DNA of 40,729 nucleotides from Pseudomonas fluorescens (lineage in GTDB: Bacteria > Pseudomonadota > Gammaproteobacteria > Pseudomonadales > Pseudomonadaceae). Position 1 is the stretch's first letter; the number at the start of each line of letters is the position of its first letter. Made by a program: the position numbers and the translations under genes. The DNA is taken from NCBI RefSeq assembly GCF_902497625.1, contig NZ_CABVGX010000051.1, forward strand, positions 1-40,729, written 5' to 3'. This document shows, one piece after another, positions 33,685 to 40,729 of this stretch. The notes below the pieces were generated by a model that saw nothing but the letters and a program-made list of their open reading frames with translations, searched no databases and was not told the DNA's origin.

Positions 33685-35193
33685 ATGAATAATAACAACG
33701 ACAAAAGTCTTAGCAGCATCGAAACAAACGGGGTCGAACAGATCCCGGACCACGAGCGTGACGCCCGTCCCGGCGACCTGTTCCGCCTGATTTTCGGCGG
33801 CGCCAATACCTTTGCGACCGCAGTCCTCGGCAGTTTCCCGGTGCTGTTCGGGCTGTCGTTCCAGGCGGGTGTCTGGGCGATTGTCCTGGGCGTGCTGCTC
33901 GGCGCGCTGATTCTTGCACCCATGGGCCTGTTCGGTCCGCTCAATGGCACCAACAACGCCGTCTCTTCCGGTGCGCACTTCGGCGTGCACGGGCGGATCG
34001 TCGGCTCGTTTCTGTCGTTGTTGACCGCGATCGCGTTCTTCTCACTGTCGGTGTGGAGCTCGGGTGATGCGTTGATCGGTGGCGCGAAACGCCTGATCGG
34101 CATGCCGGAAACCGACCTGTCACTGGGTCTGGCTTACGGGCTGTTCGCGATACTGGTGCTGATCGTGTGCATTTATGGTTTCCGCTTCATGCTATGGGTC
34201 AACCGCATTGCGGTGTGGGCCGCCAGTGCGCTGTTCCTGCTCGGGGTGTTCGCCTTCGCGCCGACGTTCGACAGCCAGTTCAGCGGCACAGTCGCGATGG
34301 GGCAGGCCGGCTTCTGGGCGGCCTTCATCGGCGCGGCGCTGGTGGCCATGAGCAACCCCATTTCATTCGGCGCATTCCTCGGTGACTGGTCGCGCTACAT
34401 TCCACGAAATACGCGAAAAAGCCGCATCATGCTGGCGGTGATCGCGGCACAGATCGCTACCTTGATTCCGTTCCTGTTCGGCCTTGCCACCGCCACCATC
34501 GTCGCGATCAAAGCGCCGGACTACATCGCTGCCAACAATTACGTCGGCGGTTTGCTGGCCGTGTCGCCGAGCTGGTTCTTCCTGCCGGTTTGCCTGATCG
34601 CAGTGATCGGAGGTATGTCGACTGGAACGACTGCGCTGTACGGCACCGGGCTGGACATGTCGAGCGTGTTCCCGCGCGTGCTGTCCCGGGTCAAGGCGAC
34701 GCTGTTGATCGGGGTGATGTCGATTGCTTTCATCTTCATCGGACGGTTTGCGGCAAACCTGGTGCAGAGCGTGTCGACCTTCGCCGTCCTGATCATCACC
34801 TGCACCACCCCGTGGATGGTGATCATGATCATCGGTCTGCTGGTGCGTCGCGGCTTCTATTGCCCGGATGACTTGCAAGTGTTCACTCGCGGCGAAACAG
34901 GTGGCCGCTACTGGTTTACCCATGGCTGGAACTGGCGCGGCCTGGGGGCCTGGATCCCGAGTGCGCTGGTCGGCCTGTGCTTCGTCAACCTGCCGGGGCA
35001 ATTCGTTGGCCCCTTGGGTGAACTGGCGGACGGCATCGACATCAGCCTGCCGGTCACACTGGGCCTGGCGTCGGTGCTGTACCTGACCTTGCTGGGTCTG
35101 TTCCCGGAACCGGCCGCCGTGTTCGGGCCAAATGATCCACGCAGCAAGGGCACCAGCACCATCGAGAAACCTGAAATTCGTCAGCCGGCCTGA
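33685..35193 (+). CDS. NCS1 family (purine-cytosine permease-like) transporter
   Basis: This 502-residue inner-membrane permease has about twelve helices. Signatures include GDLFRLIFGGANTFATAVLG near the N terminus, MSNPISFGAFLGDWSRYIP in the middle and the STGTTALYGTGLDMSS segment. NCS1 proteins move nucleobases and related nitrogen compounds. Given its position after gbuA, it may import a guanidino compound or export a product, which is an inference from context. GGAG lies about nine bases before ATG. It matches in position the transporter PA1419 of P. aeruginosa. Confidence 0.93.
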   Translation: MNNNNDKSLSSIETNGVEQIPDHERDARPGDLFRLIFGGANTFATAVLGSFPVLFGLSFQAGVWAIVLGVLLGALILAPMGLFGPLNGTNNAVSSGAHFGVHGRIVGSFLSLLTAIAFFSLSVWSSGDALIGGAKRLIGMPETDLSLGLAYGLFAILVLIVCIYGFRFMLWVNRIAVWAASALFLLGVFAFAPTFDSQFSGTVAMGQAGFWAAFIGAALVAMSNPISFGAFLGDWSRYIPRNTRKSRIMLAVIAAQIATLIPFLFGLATATIVAIKAPDYIAANNYVGGLLAVSPSWFFLPVCLIAVIGGMSTGTTALYGTGLDMSSVFPRVLSRVKATLLIGVMSIAFIFIGRFAANLVQSVSTFAVLIITCTTPWMVIMIIGLLVRRGFYCPDDLQVFTRGETGGRYWFTHGWNWRGLGAWIPSALVGLCFVNLPGQFVGPLGELADGIDISLPVTLGLASVLYLTLLGLFPEPAAVFGPNDPRSKGTSTIEKPEIRQPA

Positions 35194-35268
35194 CACCCCT
35201 CCCGTTCTGGGAGCCACACAGAAATACCTTTGCCTCACCATAAAAAAGACAATCGGAGACACGCCATC

Positions 35269-36648
35269 ATGGCTTTGGATTTATTGGTCGTCATCATTTA
35301 CGCCGTGGCAATGCTGGTGCTGGGCTACTACGGCATGCGCAAGGCAAAAACCCACGAAGACTACCTGGTCGCAGGTCGCAACCTGGGCCCGGGCCTGTAC
35401 ATGGGCACCATGGCTGCCACGGTTCTGGGCGGTGCATCCACCGTCGGCACCGTTCGCCTTGGCTACGTCCATGGCATTTCCGGCTTCTGGCTGTGTGCCG
35501 CACTGGGTTGCGGGATCATCGCGATTAACCTGTTCCTCGCCAAACCGTTGTTGAAACTGAAGATATTCACCGTCACCCAAGTGCTGGAAAAGCGCTACAA
35601 CCCGATGGCGCGGACGGCCAGCGCGACCATCATGCTCGCGTACGCACTGATGATCGGGGTGACGTCCATCCTGGCCATCGGCACCGTGCTGCAAGTACTG
35701 TTCGACATGCCGTTCTGGATTTCGGTATTACTCGGCGGCGGCATCGTAGTGATCTACTCCACCATCGGCGGAATGTGGTCGCTGACCCTGACCGATATCG
35801 TCCAGTTCGGCATCCAGACCGTTGGCCTGATGTTCCTGTTGTTGCCGATCTGCCTGTATCGCGTAGGCGGCTGGGACCAACTGGTGGCGCAACTGCCGGC
35901 GGCCAGCTTCAGCTTTACCAGCATCGGTTGGGACACCATCATCACGTACTTCCTGATCTACTTTTTCGGCATCCTGATCGGCCAGGACATCTGGCAACGC
36001 GTGTTCACTGCGCGCAGCGAAAAAGTTGCGAAAGTCGCCGGTACCTCGGCCGGTATCTACTGCATCATCTACGGCCTGGTCTGCGCCTTGATCGGCATGG
36101 CGGCGCACGTACTGATCCCGGATCTGGACAACGTCAACAACGCCTTCGCAGCCATCGTCAAAGTGTCTCTGCCGGACGGCATCCGCGGCCTGGTGATCGC
36201 CGCAGCACTGGCTGCAATGATGTCCACCGCCAGCGCCGGCCTGCTCGCTGCGTCAACCACACTGTCCGAAGACCTGCTGCCAAAATTGCGCGGCGGCAAG
36301 CCGTCGAACGTCAACAGCAACCGTCTGTTCACCCTGCTTACCGGCATCGTAGTGCTGGGCATCGCGCTGGTCGTGAACGATGTAATCAGCGCGCTGACGC
36401 TTGCCTACAACCTCTTGGTCGGCGGCATGCTGATCCCGCTGATGGGCGCCATCTACTGGAAACGTGCAACCACGGCCGGGGCGATCACCAGCATGGCGCT
36501 GGGCTTCATTACGGCTCTGGTATTCATGTACACCGATGGCATGGACGCCAACACGCCGATCTATTACAGCCTGGGTGTCAGCCTCGTGAGCTTCGTCGCG
36601 GTGAGCCTGCTGTCCCGTCGTCCGGCAGTGGTGGCGACTGCGATCTAA
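35269..36648 (+). CDS. Sodium:solute symporter (SSS family)
   Basis: This 459-residue inner-membrane symporter has about thirteen helices. Typical features are the first helix with the YLVAGR motif (THEDYLVAGRNLGPG), the ATVLGGASTVGTVRLGY stretch, GQDIWQRVFTARSE, and AAMMSTASAGLLAASTTLSED. The last carries the conserved Ser residues of the sodium site. It is the last gene of the gbu operon, followed by a strong terminator, and is inferred to take up 4-guanidinobutyrate or a related solute with sodium. The frame is open from 35230, but ATG 35269 with GGAG ten bases upstream is the family start. Confidence 0.94.
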   Translation: MALDLLVVIIYAVAMLVLGYYGMRKAKTHEDYLVAGRNLGPGLYMGTMAATVLGGASTVGTVRLGYVHGISGFWLCAALGCGIIAINLFLAKPLLKLKIFTVTQVLEKRYNPMARTASATIMLAYALMIGVTSILAIGTVLQVLFDMPFWISVLLGGGIVVIYSTIGGMWSLTLTDIVQFGIQTVGLMFLLLPICLYRVGGWDQLVAQLPAASFSFTSIGWDTIITYFLIYFFGILIGQDIWQRVFTARSEKVAKVAGTSAGIYCIIYGLVCALIGMAAHVLIPDLDNVNNAFAAIVKVSLPDGIRGLVIAAALAAMMSTASAGLLAASTTLSEDLLPKLRGGKPSNVNSNRLFTLLTGIVVLGIALVVNDVISALTLAYNLLVGGMLIPLMGAIYWKRATTAGAITSMALGFITALVFMYTDGMDANTPIYYSLGVSLVSFVAVSLLSRRPAVVATAI

Positions 36649-36675
36649 ACTGTACTTAACTTGATGCTTTCTTGG

Positions 36676-36713
36676 ACGGGTGTGGCGTCGGTTGCCACAC
36701 CCGTTTTTTTTTC
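36676..36713 (+). terminator. Strong terminator after the gbu operon
   Basis: An 11-bp perfect stem (36676-36686 with 36694-36704), a seven-base loop and a run of nine T. It ends the operon 28 bases after the symporter stop. Confidence 0.95.
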
Positions 36714-36788
36714 GTGTGAAGAGTGCCCGGGATCGAGACTGCTCTACTCGATACGGGAACAACTACGTCAACGCTCGCGAAGACAATC

Positions 36789-37040
36789 ATGAAAAAAGCA
36801 GCCGTTCGCGCCGCCGTCCACCGCTTCATCAGCCGCTTGCTGGAAGATCAGCAAGACTTCGCCGACAACGCCAGTCTGCAGGACCTGGGATTGGACAAAG
36901 AGGATATTGAAGAATTGATCTTTCATCTGGAAGATGAGCTGGGGCTGACGGCATTTACCGCAGAGGAAGATCAGCTTCTCAAGACCGCCAGAACGGCGAA
37001 TGACTTGAGTCGGTTTTTAATACAGATTGGGCGCCACTGA
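36789..37040 (+). CDS. Acyl-carrier-protein-like protein without the attachment serine
   Basis: This 83-residue acidic helical protein resembles an acyl carrier protein. Helix I (VRAAVHRFISRLLED) is followed by LQDLGLDKEDIEELIFHLEDELGL, which lines up with the usual LG-x-DSL-x-x-x-ELV-x-x-LEEEFG region. At the DSL site it reads Asp-Lys-Glu, so the phosphopantetheine serine is replaced by Lys37. It therefore should not carry an acyl chain in the normal way and may be a regulatory or structural relative. The frame is open from 36723, but the ATG at 36789 begins the folded region. The ribosome site is weak. No fatty-acid or polyketide genes are near. Confidence 0.78.
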   Translation: MKKAAVRAAVHRFISRLLEDQQDFADNASLQDLGLDKEDIEELIFHLEDELGLTAFTAEEDQLLKTARTANDLSRFLIQIGRH

Positions 37041-37083
37041 ACCGTGCCACACCCGACCAACCCCATCTGGGCTGGGAGCTAAT

Positions 37084-37127
37084 TGTGGTGAGGGGGCTTG
37101 TCCCCGTTGGGCCGCATAGCGGCCCCA
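37084..37127. repeat. Single REP copy, GTGGCGAGGGGGC family
   Basis: It matches the left copy of the element at 31931 with few changes. Its 7-bp perfect hairpin (37109-37115 with 37119-37125) lies between the convergent carrier-like gene and the small PA1414-like gene and may act as a terminator for either. Confidence 0.8.
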
Positions 37128-37156
37128 AAATATCTACTGCGATCCAGCCGAGGCGC

Positions 37157-37282
37157 TTATCGCCGGCGTTGTTGGCGTCGACGTTCGTCGTCCGTCCGAA
37201 TAGGCACGGGTTGCATAGGCGGTTCGATCAAACCGAGTGCAACACCCAGATCGTGCAGCCAGCTTTGGATTTTCTCTTTCAT
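37157..37282 (-). CDS. PA1414-family small protein
   Basis: This is a 41-residue protein. An amphipathic helix (MKEKIQSWLHDLGVALGLIE) is followed by PPMQPVPIRTDDE and a C-terminal run of arginines and glutamines. I recognise it as like the small conserved Pseudomonas protein PA1414, whose function is unknown. A strong ribosome site (AAGGGGG, four bases before ATG) supports translation. In P. aeruginosa the upstream leader of this gene gives the low-oxygen-induced small RNA SicX. Its place here, just beyond the gbu locus and next to a LysR gene, fits that locus. TATTAT at 37345-37340 on the minus strand could be a -10, but I see no full Anr box. Confidence 0.75.
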   Translation of the reverse strand: MKEKIQSWLHDLGVALGLIEPPMQPVPIRTDDERRRQQRRR

Positions 37283-37422
37283 GGTGCCCCCTTCAGGGTA
37301 ATGCTGAGCGGCTGAAATTCTAAAAGCCCCTTCGCACTGATAATAGTCCGAAGTCCTACGCAATGCTCGGCAAAAGAAGCAATGATCTGTTACTGAATTG
37401 ATCTGAATTCCCGGCGATAAGT

Positions 37423-38316
37423 TCAAGCCATTGCCGACGTCGCGATCACCGGTGATGGATACAGCGCCTGCTGTTGCTCGATCCATGCGTTCAGGTTCGC
37501 CCCGACCATGCCCTTGCGCCACATCAACCACGTCGTCGCACTGGCAAACGGCTCAGCCAGCGGGTGTACGGCGACACTTTCCCGACCGGGCAGGCTCGCA
37601 AGCATCGACTCCGACATCAACGCCACCCCGGAGCCGGCGATGACACAAGCGAGCATTCCCGGATAAGACTCTATTTCCATCGCCCGGCCCATGGCGGCAT
37701 GCGCGTGCGCGAACCACGCTTCCAGGCGCATACGGTAAGAGCAGCCCTGGCGAAAAGTGAACACCGAGCGCCCCTCGACCTCCAGGGCACTGCGCACCGG
37801 CGGGTGATCGGCTTCACTGATCAGCACCAGCCGCTCATGGCACAGCGGCACTCCGTCAAGTCCGGCCAGCTCCAGCGGACCATCGACCAGCGCGGCGTCG
37901 AGCCGACCGGACAGCAGACCTTCCAGCAATTCTCCACTGGGGCCGGACTGCACCTGCAGATTCACCGCTGGATACTGCCGGTGATAGCGCGCCAGCAACG
38001 CAGGCAGATGGATGGCCGCCGTGCTGTACAACGTACCCAGCACGAAATCACCGGCCGGTTGCCCGCCCTGCACTGCCGCTTGCGCCTCGTCATGCAAATT
38101 GAACATCTTCGCGGTGTAGTCCAACAGGACTTTTCCCGCAGGTGACAACAGCAGACGCTGACGCTCGCGAACGAACAACTCCACACCCAGTTGTTCTTCG
38201 AGTTGTTTAAGCCGCGTCGACAGGTTGGAAGGCACGCGATGCAATCGTTCGGCGGCCCGGGTGATCGAGCCTTCTTGCGCAACAGCCTGGAAGATCCGTA
38301 ATTGGCTAAATTCCAC
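37423..38316 (-). CDS. LysR family transcriptional regulator
   Basis: This 297-residue regulator has an N-terminal helix-turn-helix (about 3-60, with GSITRAAERLHRVPSNLSTRLKQLE) and an effector domain (about 88-285). The start is GTG at 38316, with GGAGAGG two to eight bases upstream. A TTG at 38328 would lie inside that ribosome site. It is divergent from an MFS transporter gene 102 bases away and probably regulates it. The gap is AT-rich, with no clear dyad that I can point to. The effector is unknown. Confidence 0.92.
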   Translation of the reverse strand: MEFSQLRIFQAVAQEGSITRAAERLHRVPSNLSTRLKQLEEQLGVELFVRERQRLLLSPAGKVLLDYTAKMFNLHDEAQAAVQGGQPAGDFVLGTLYSTAAIHLPALLARYHRQYPAVNLQVQSGPSGELLEGLLSGRLDAALVDGPLELAGLDGVPLCHERLVLISEADHPPVRSALEVEGRSVFTFRQGCSYRMRLEAWFAHAHAAMGRAMEIESYPGMLACVIAGSGVALMSESMLASLPGRESVAVHPLAEPFASATTWLMWRKGMVGANLNAWIEQQQALYPSPVIATSAMA

Positions 38317-38418
38317 GACCCTCTCCAAATCAGAACAAGTTACCCACTATTATTCATTTTTAAAGAAAGTCAATCACCTCTAGCCTGACGGTCATTGAGC
38401 CTCTGCCGGAACCTGAAC

Positions 38419-39600
38419 ATGACTCCTCTGATCCGTTTGTCAGCCTGCTTTATCGCTTTGATGATGGCCATGGGTATCGGGCGCTTCGCCATGACGCCGC
38501 AGTTGCCGCACCTGCTCAGCGAAGGACAGATCGACCTGACTGCTGCCGGTTTGATCGCGGCCGCCAATTATCTGGGCTACCTGGTCGGCGCCGTTGATGC
38601 GATGTTTTCCCACCGTCCCGAGCAAGTTCGACGGCGGCTGCTGGGCGGCCTGTGGCTGTGCGTGCTGCTGACCCTGGGGTCGTTCTGGGCCAATGGGTTC
38701 TGGTCGCACATGATCCTGCGTTTCGGTACCGGGCTGGCCAGCGCTTGGGTGCTGGTGATGATTACCGCCCTGAGTCAGCCACTGGCCGCAGCAGCCGGCC
38801 GGCCGCGACTGGGTGCAGTGGTATTCGCCGGGCCCGGCCTGGGGATCTTTATGACAGGCCTATTGGCTCTTGCCTCCAACCTGATGGGGCAAACCTCGGC
38901 AACATTGTGGCTGGTGTATGCGGCCGCCGGGCTGGTGATGCTGCTGGGGATATTGCCATTTCTGCCGCGAGCGGTGGCAACCCACTCCACCGCGCCTGGC
39001 GCTGGCGGCACGGGCAATCGCGGAATTGGGCGGTTAGGGCTGATTTACGGGTTGTACGGCTTGGGCTACATCATTCCGGCGACGTTTCTGTCGCAGATGG
39101 CCAGCGCACAGTTTCAGGGTCAATGGCAGGCGGATCTGTTCTGGCCGTGTTTCGGCCTGGCGTCAGCAATTGGCGTGGGGTTGGTCAGCTTGCGTCGACA
39201 CAATCCGGATGCCACCCGGCACTGGCTGATGGCAACGTTATGGCTGCAGGCGGCAGGTGTATTCGCGTGCCTGATCGGCAGCGGTGCCGGTCTTGCGTTG
39301 GGTGTGATGCTCTGCGGGACGCCGTTTCTGGCCTGCATGCAATTGGTCATGCAACGGTCGCGCGAACTGGCGCCGCATTCCACTCAGCGCAACGCAGGTT
39401 TGCTGACGGCGTGCTTCGCTATCGGCCAACTGAGTGGTCCGCTGCTGGCAGCATCAAGCAGTCATTTCAGCGGCGGCCTGCACCTCGCCCTGATCGTTGC
39501 CGGCAGTGCTTTGCTGATCGCGGGCGGTTTGTCGCTCAGCCCGATCAAGGCTGCCCGAGGACTTTGCGCAAACGACGGCGAACCCACTGCTCCGCGCTGA
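38419..39600 (+). CDS. YbfB/YjiJ family MFS transporter
   Basis: This 393-residue inner-membrane transporter has about twelve helices. The opening ALMMAMGIGRFAMTPQLPHL and the following AANYLGYLVGA are the YbfB/YjiJ signature. Its substrate is unknown. The frame is open from a TTG at 38395, but ATG 38419 gives the family start, with a modest CCGGAAC ribosome site. It is divergent from the LysR gene, a common arrangement for this family. Its last 56 bases overlap the 3' end of the opposing DMT gene. Confidence 0.92.
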   Translation: MTPLIRLSACFIALMMAMGIGRFAMTPQLPHLLSEGQIDLTAAGLIAAANYLGYLVGAVDAMFSHRPEQVRRRLLGGLWLCVLLTLGSFWANGFWSHMILRFGTGLASAWVLVMITALSQPLAAAAGRPRLGAVVFAGPGLGIFMTGLLALASNLMGQTSATLWLVYAAAGLVMLLGILPFLPRAVATHSTAPGAGGTGNRGIGRLGLIYGLYGLGYIIPATFLSQMASAQFQGQWQADLFWPCFGLASAIGVGLVSLRRHNPDATRHWLMATLWLQAAGVFACLIGSGAGLALGVMLCGTPFLACMQLVMQRSRELAPHSTQRNAGLLTACFAIGQLSGPLLAASSSHFSGGLHLALIVAGSALLIAGGLSLSPIKAARGLCANDGEPTAPR

Positions 39601-40477
39601 CAAACGTGATGCCCAACAACACCAGCACTGCGCCGACGACGAAGTTGAGGCTCAATTCTTCGCCGAGCAACACCACGCCAAAGGTGACGCCAAACAACGG
39701 CGTCATGAACGAAAACACCGCGAGGTTCGCCGCCAGGTATCGACGCAGCAACCAGAACCAGGTCAGGTAGCTGAAAAACGACACCACCAGCCCCTGGAAC
39801 AACACACTGGCCACGGCCACGCCGGTCAGGCTGACATGGGTAACCTGCCCGCTGAGGATCGCGATCAGCAGAAGGCCGACAAACCCGACCATCAGCTGAT
39901 AGAACAACGTCAACGTCACCGGCGCTTCCGATAGGCGAGAGGCGCGCACCACCACCGTGGTCGCGCCCCACGCCGCACCTGCCAGCACGCCGAGGGCATC
40001 GCCCATCAGCATGCGTCGATCAAGGTTGTCCCACGAAACCCCGCCGGCGAACGCAACCGCGATGCCAATGAAGGCCAGCAGGATACCCAGCCATTGCACC
40101 GGTCTCAATCGTTCGCTGGGCAGTAGCCAATGCACGCCCAATGCGGTGAAGATCGGCGCGGTGTAGAGAAACACCGACATGTGCGCGGCGGTGGTCAGTT
40201 GCAGGCCTTCGGAAATGAAGAAGAACTCAAGACCGAATAAAGCGCCGGCGAGCAGTCCACCGCGCCAGGTATGACTGACCTGAGCCCAACCGCCTTTCCA
40301 GCAGATAAGCAGGCCTACCAGCAGCGCGGAAATACCCGAGCGCGCGGCGGCCTGCATCACCGGCGCAATGTCCGGTGCAGCCCACTTGATCATGACCTGC
40401 TGAACGCCCCAGACCAGGCACAAGCCTACCATCACCTGCAGGGCAAATCCGTCGGCGCTACGTCGTGTGATGCTCAC
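39545..40477 (-). CDS. EamA/DMT family transporter
   Basis: This 310-residue inner-membrane protein has ten helices in two EamA repeats. Visible motifs are LVWGVQQVMIKWAAPDIAP in the first, FISEGLQLTTAAHMSVFLYTAPIFTALG, and LLRRYLAANLAVFSFMTPLFGV in the second. The substrate is unknown. GTG at 40477 has AGAGG about six bases upstream; a TTG at 40498 is a weaker alternative. Its upstream region is a 25-bp tandem array beginning 29 bases before the start codon, so its promoter must lie in or beyond the array. It overlaps the MFS gene by 56 bases at the 3' end. Confidence 0.92.
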   Translation of the reverse strand: MSITRRSADGFALQVMVGLCLVWGVQQVMIKWAAPDIAPVMQAAARSGISALLVGLLICWKGGWAQVSHTWRGGLLAGALFGLEFFFISEGLQLTTAAHMSVFLYTAPIFTALGVHWLLPSERLRPVQWLGILLAFIGIAVAFAGGVSWDNLDRRMLMGDALGVLAGAAWGATTVVVRASRLSEAPVTLTLFYQLMVGFVGLLLIAILSGQVTHVSLTGVAVASVLFQGLVVSFFSYLTWFWLLRRYLAANLAVFSFMTPLFGVTFGVVLLGEELSLNFVVGAVLVLLGITFVSAEQWVRRRLRKVLGQP

Positions 40478-40505
40478 CGGAAAACCTCTACGACCCAATC
40501 AATCC

Positions 40506-40729
40506 CTGTAGCAGCTGGCAAAGCCTGCGCCTGTAGCAGCTGGCGAAGCCTGCGCCTGTAGCAGCTGGCGAAACCTGCGTCTGTAGCAGCTGGCGAAACC
40601 TGCGTCTGTAGCAGCTGGCGAAGCCTGCGCCCGTAGCAGCTGGCGAAGCCTGCGCCCGTAGCAGCTGGCGAAGCCTGCGCCCGTAGCAGCTGGCGAAGCC
40701 TGCGCCCGTAGCAGCTGGCGAAGCCTGCG
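40506..40729. repeat. Tandem array of a 25-bp REP-type unit, at least nine copies
   Basis: Nine head-to-tail units of exactly 25 bases (40506, 40531, 40556 and so on) are present, the last cut by the window end. The core of each is GTAGCAGCTGGCGAAGCCTG. Units fall into sub-types by position: units 3 and 4 share AAACC and CGT, and units 6-9 share a CCG start. This suggests stepwise duplication. There are no spacers. The core matches the head of the large inverted repeat at 8454-8580. Confidence 0.95.

Noticed and set aside
37383..37410. Anr/FNR box upstream of the PA1414-like gene
   Set aside because: Only one TTGAT half-site is present (37399-37403); the other half does not match ATCAA at the required spacing.
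40506..40729. CRISPR array at the right edge
   Set aside because: The 25-base units are head to tail with no spacers between them, and no cas genes are near.

Overview
The window reads as a chromosomal segment of a fluorescent-group Pseudomonas. It is GC-rich, uses GTG starts freely, and is dotted with several families of Pseudomonas-type REP/BIME inverted repeats. Its gene neighbourhoods match, from memory, two P. aeruginosa loci: the Cpx / nitroreductase / trkH region and the gbuR-gbuA guanidinobutyrate region followed by the PA1414 small gene. I see no tRNA, rRNA, phage, insertion sequence or CRISPR array. Nearly everything is coding, with short gaps filled by repeats.

Layout. 1-2228: a periplasmic Spy/CpxP-like protein and a CpxA-type sensor kinase, with a candidate CpxR box upstream; the response regulator lies outside the window. 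2321-9799: housekeeping and accessory genes, namely a nitroreductase, the potassium channel subunit TrkH, an AraC regulator divergent from a DUF962/Mpo1-like and an HD-domain protein, an LpxH-like metallophosphoesterase, a second AraC regulator, an EamA exporter and a SelW-like thioredoxin-fold protein. 9839-15864: a FimV-like protein, a MarR regulator, RecQ helicase, a YecA/UPF0149 protein and a YbaN-type membrane protein.

15955-30246 is the centrepiece. It holds a 2900-residue LapA-class RTX adhesin that most resembles MapA of P. fluorescens. Divergent from it is a dedicated type I secretion system: TolC-like outer-membrane channel, LapB-type ABC transporter and LapC-type membrane fusion protein. 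The adhesin has the N-terminal retention module, a TAAG cleavage site of the kind cut by LapG, two blocks of long tandem repeats, a von Willebrand A domain with an intact MIDAS motif, RTX repeats and a C-terminal secretion signal. The c-di-GMP control proteins LapD and LapG are not here and would have to act from elsewhere.

30386-36648 is a guanidinobutyrate catabolic locus. GbuR (LysR), followed closely by a DTW-domain tRNA-modification enzyme, is divergent from gbuA (guanidinobutyrase), an NTF2-like protein, an NCS1 permease and a sodium:solute symporter. A near-perfect 24-bp dyad between gbuR and gbuA is the likely GbuR operator. A strong terminator ends the operon. Beyond it are an acyl-carrier-like protein that lacks the phosphopantetheine serine, a 41-residue PA1414-like small gene (in P. 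aeruginosa this locus gives the SicX small RNA), a LysR/YbfB-type MFS divergent pair, and a DMT exporter. The promoter region of that exporter is a 25-bp tandem repeat array running off the right end.

No wholly new system is proven here. The most open leads are the DUF962/Mpo1 plus HD-domain pair of putative iron oxygenases beside an AraC regulator, the PA1414/SicX-like locus, the serine-less carrier protein, and the tandem array built from a REP-type sequence.
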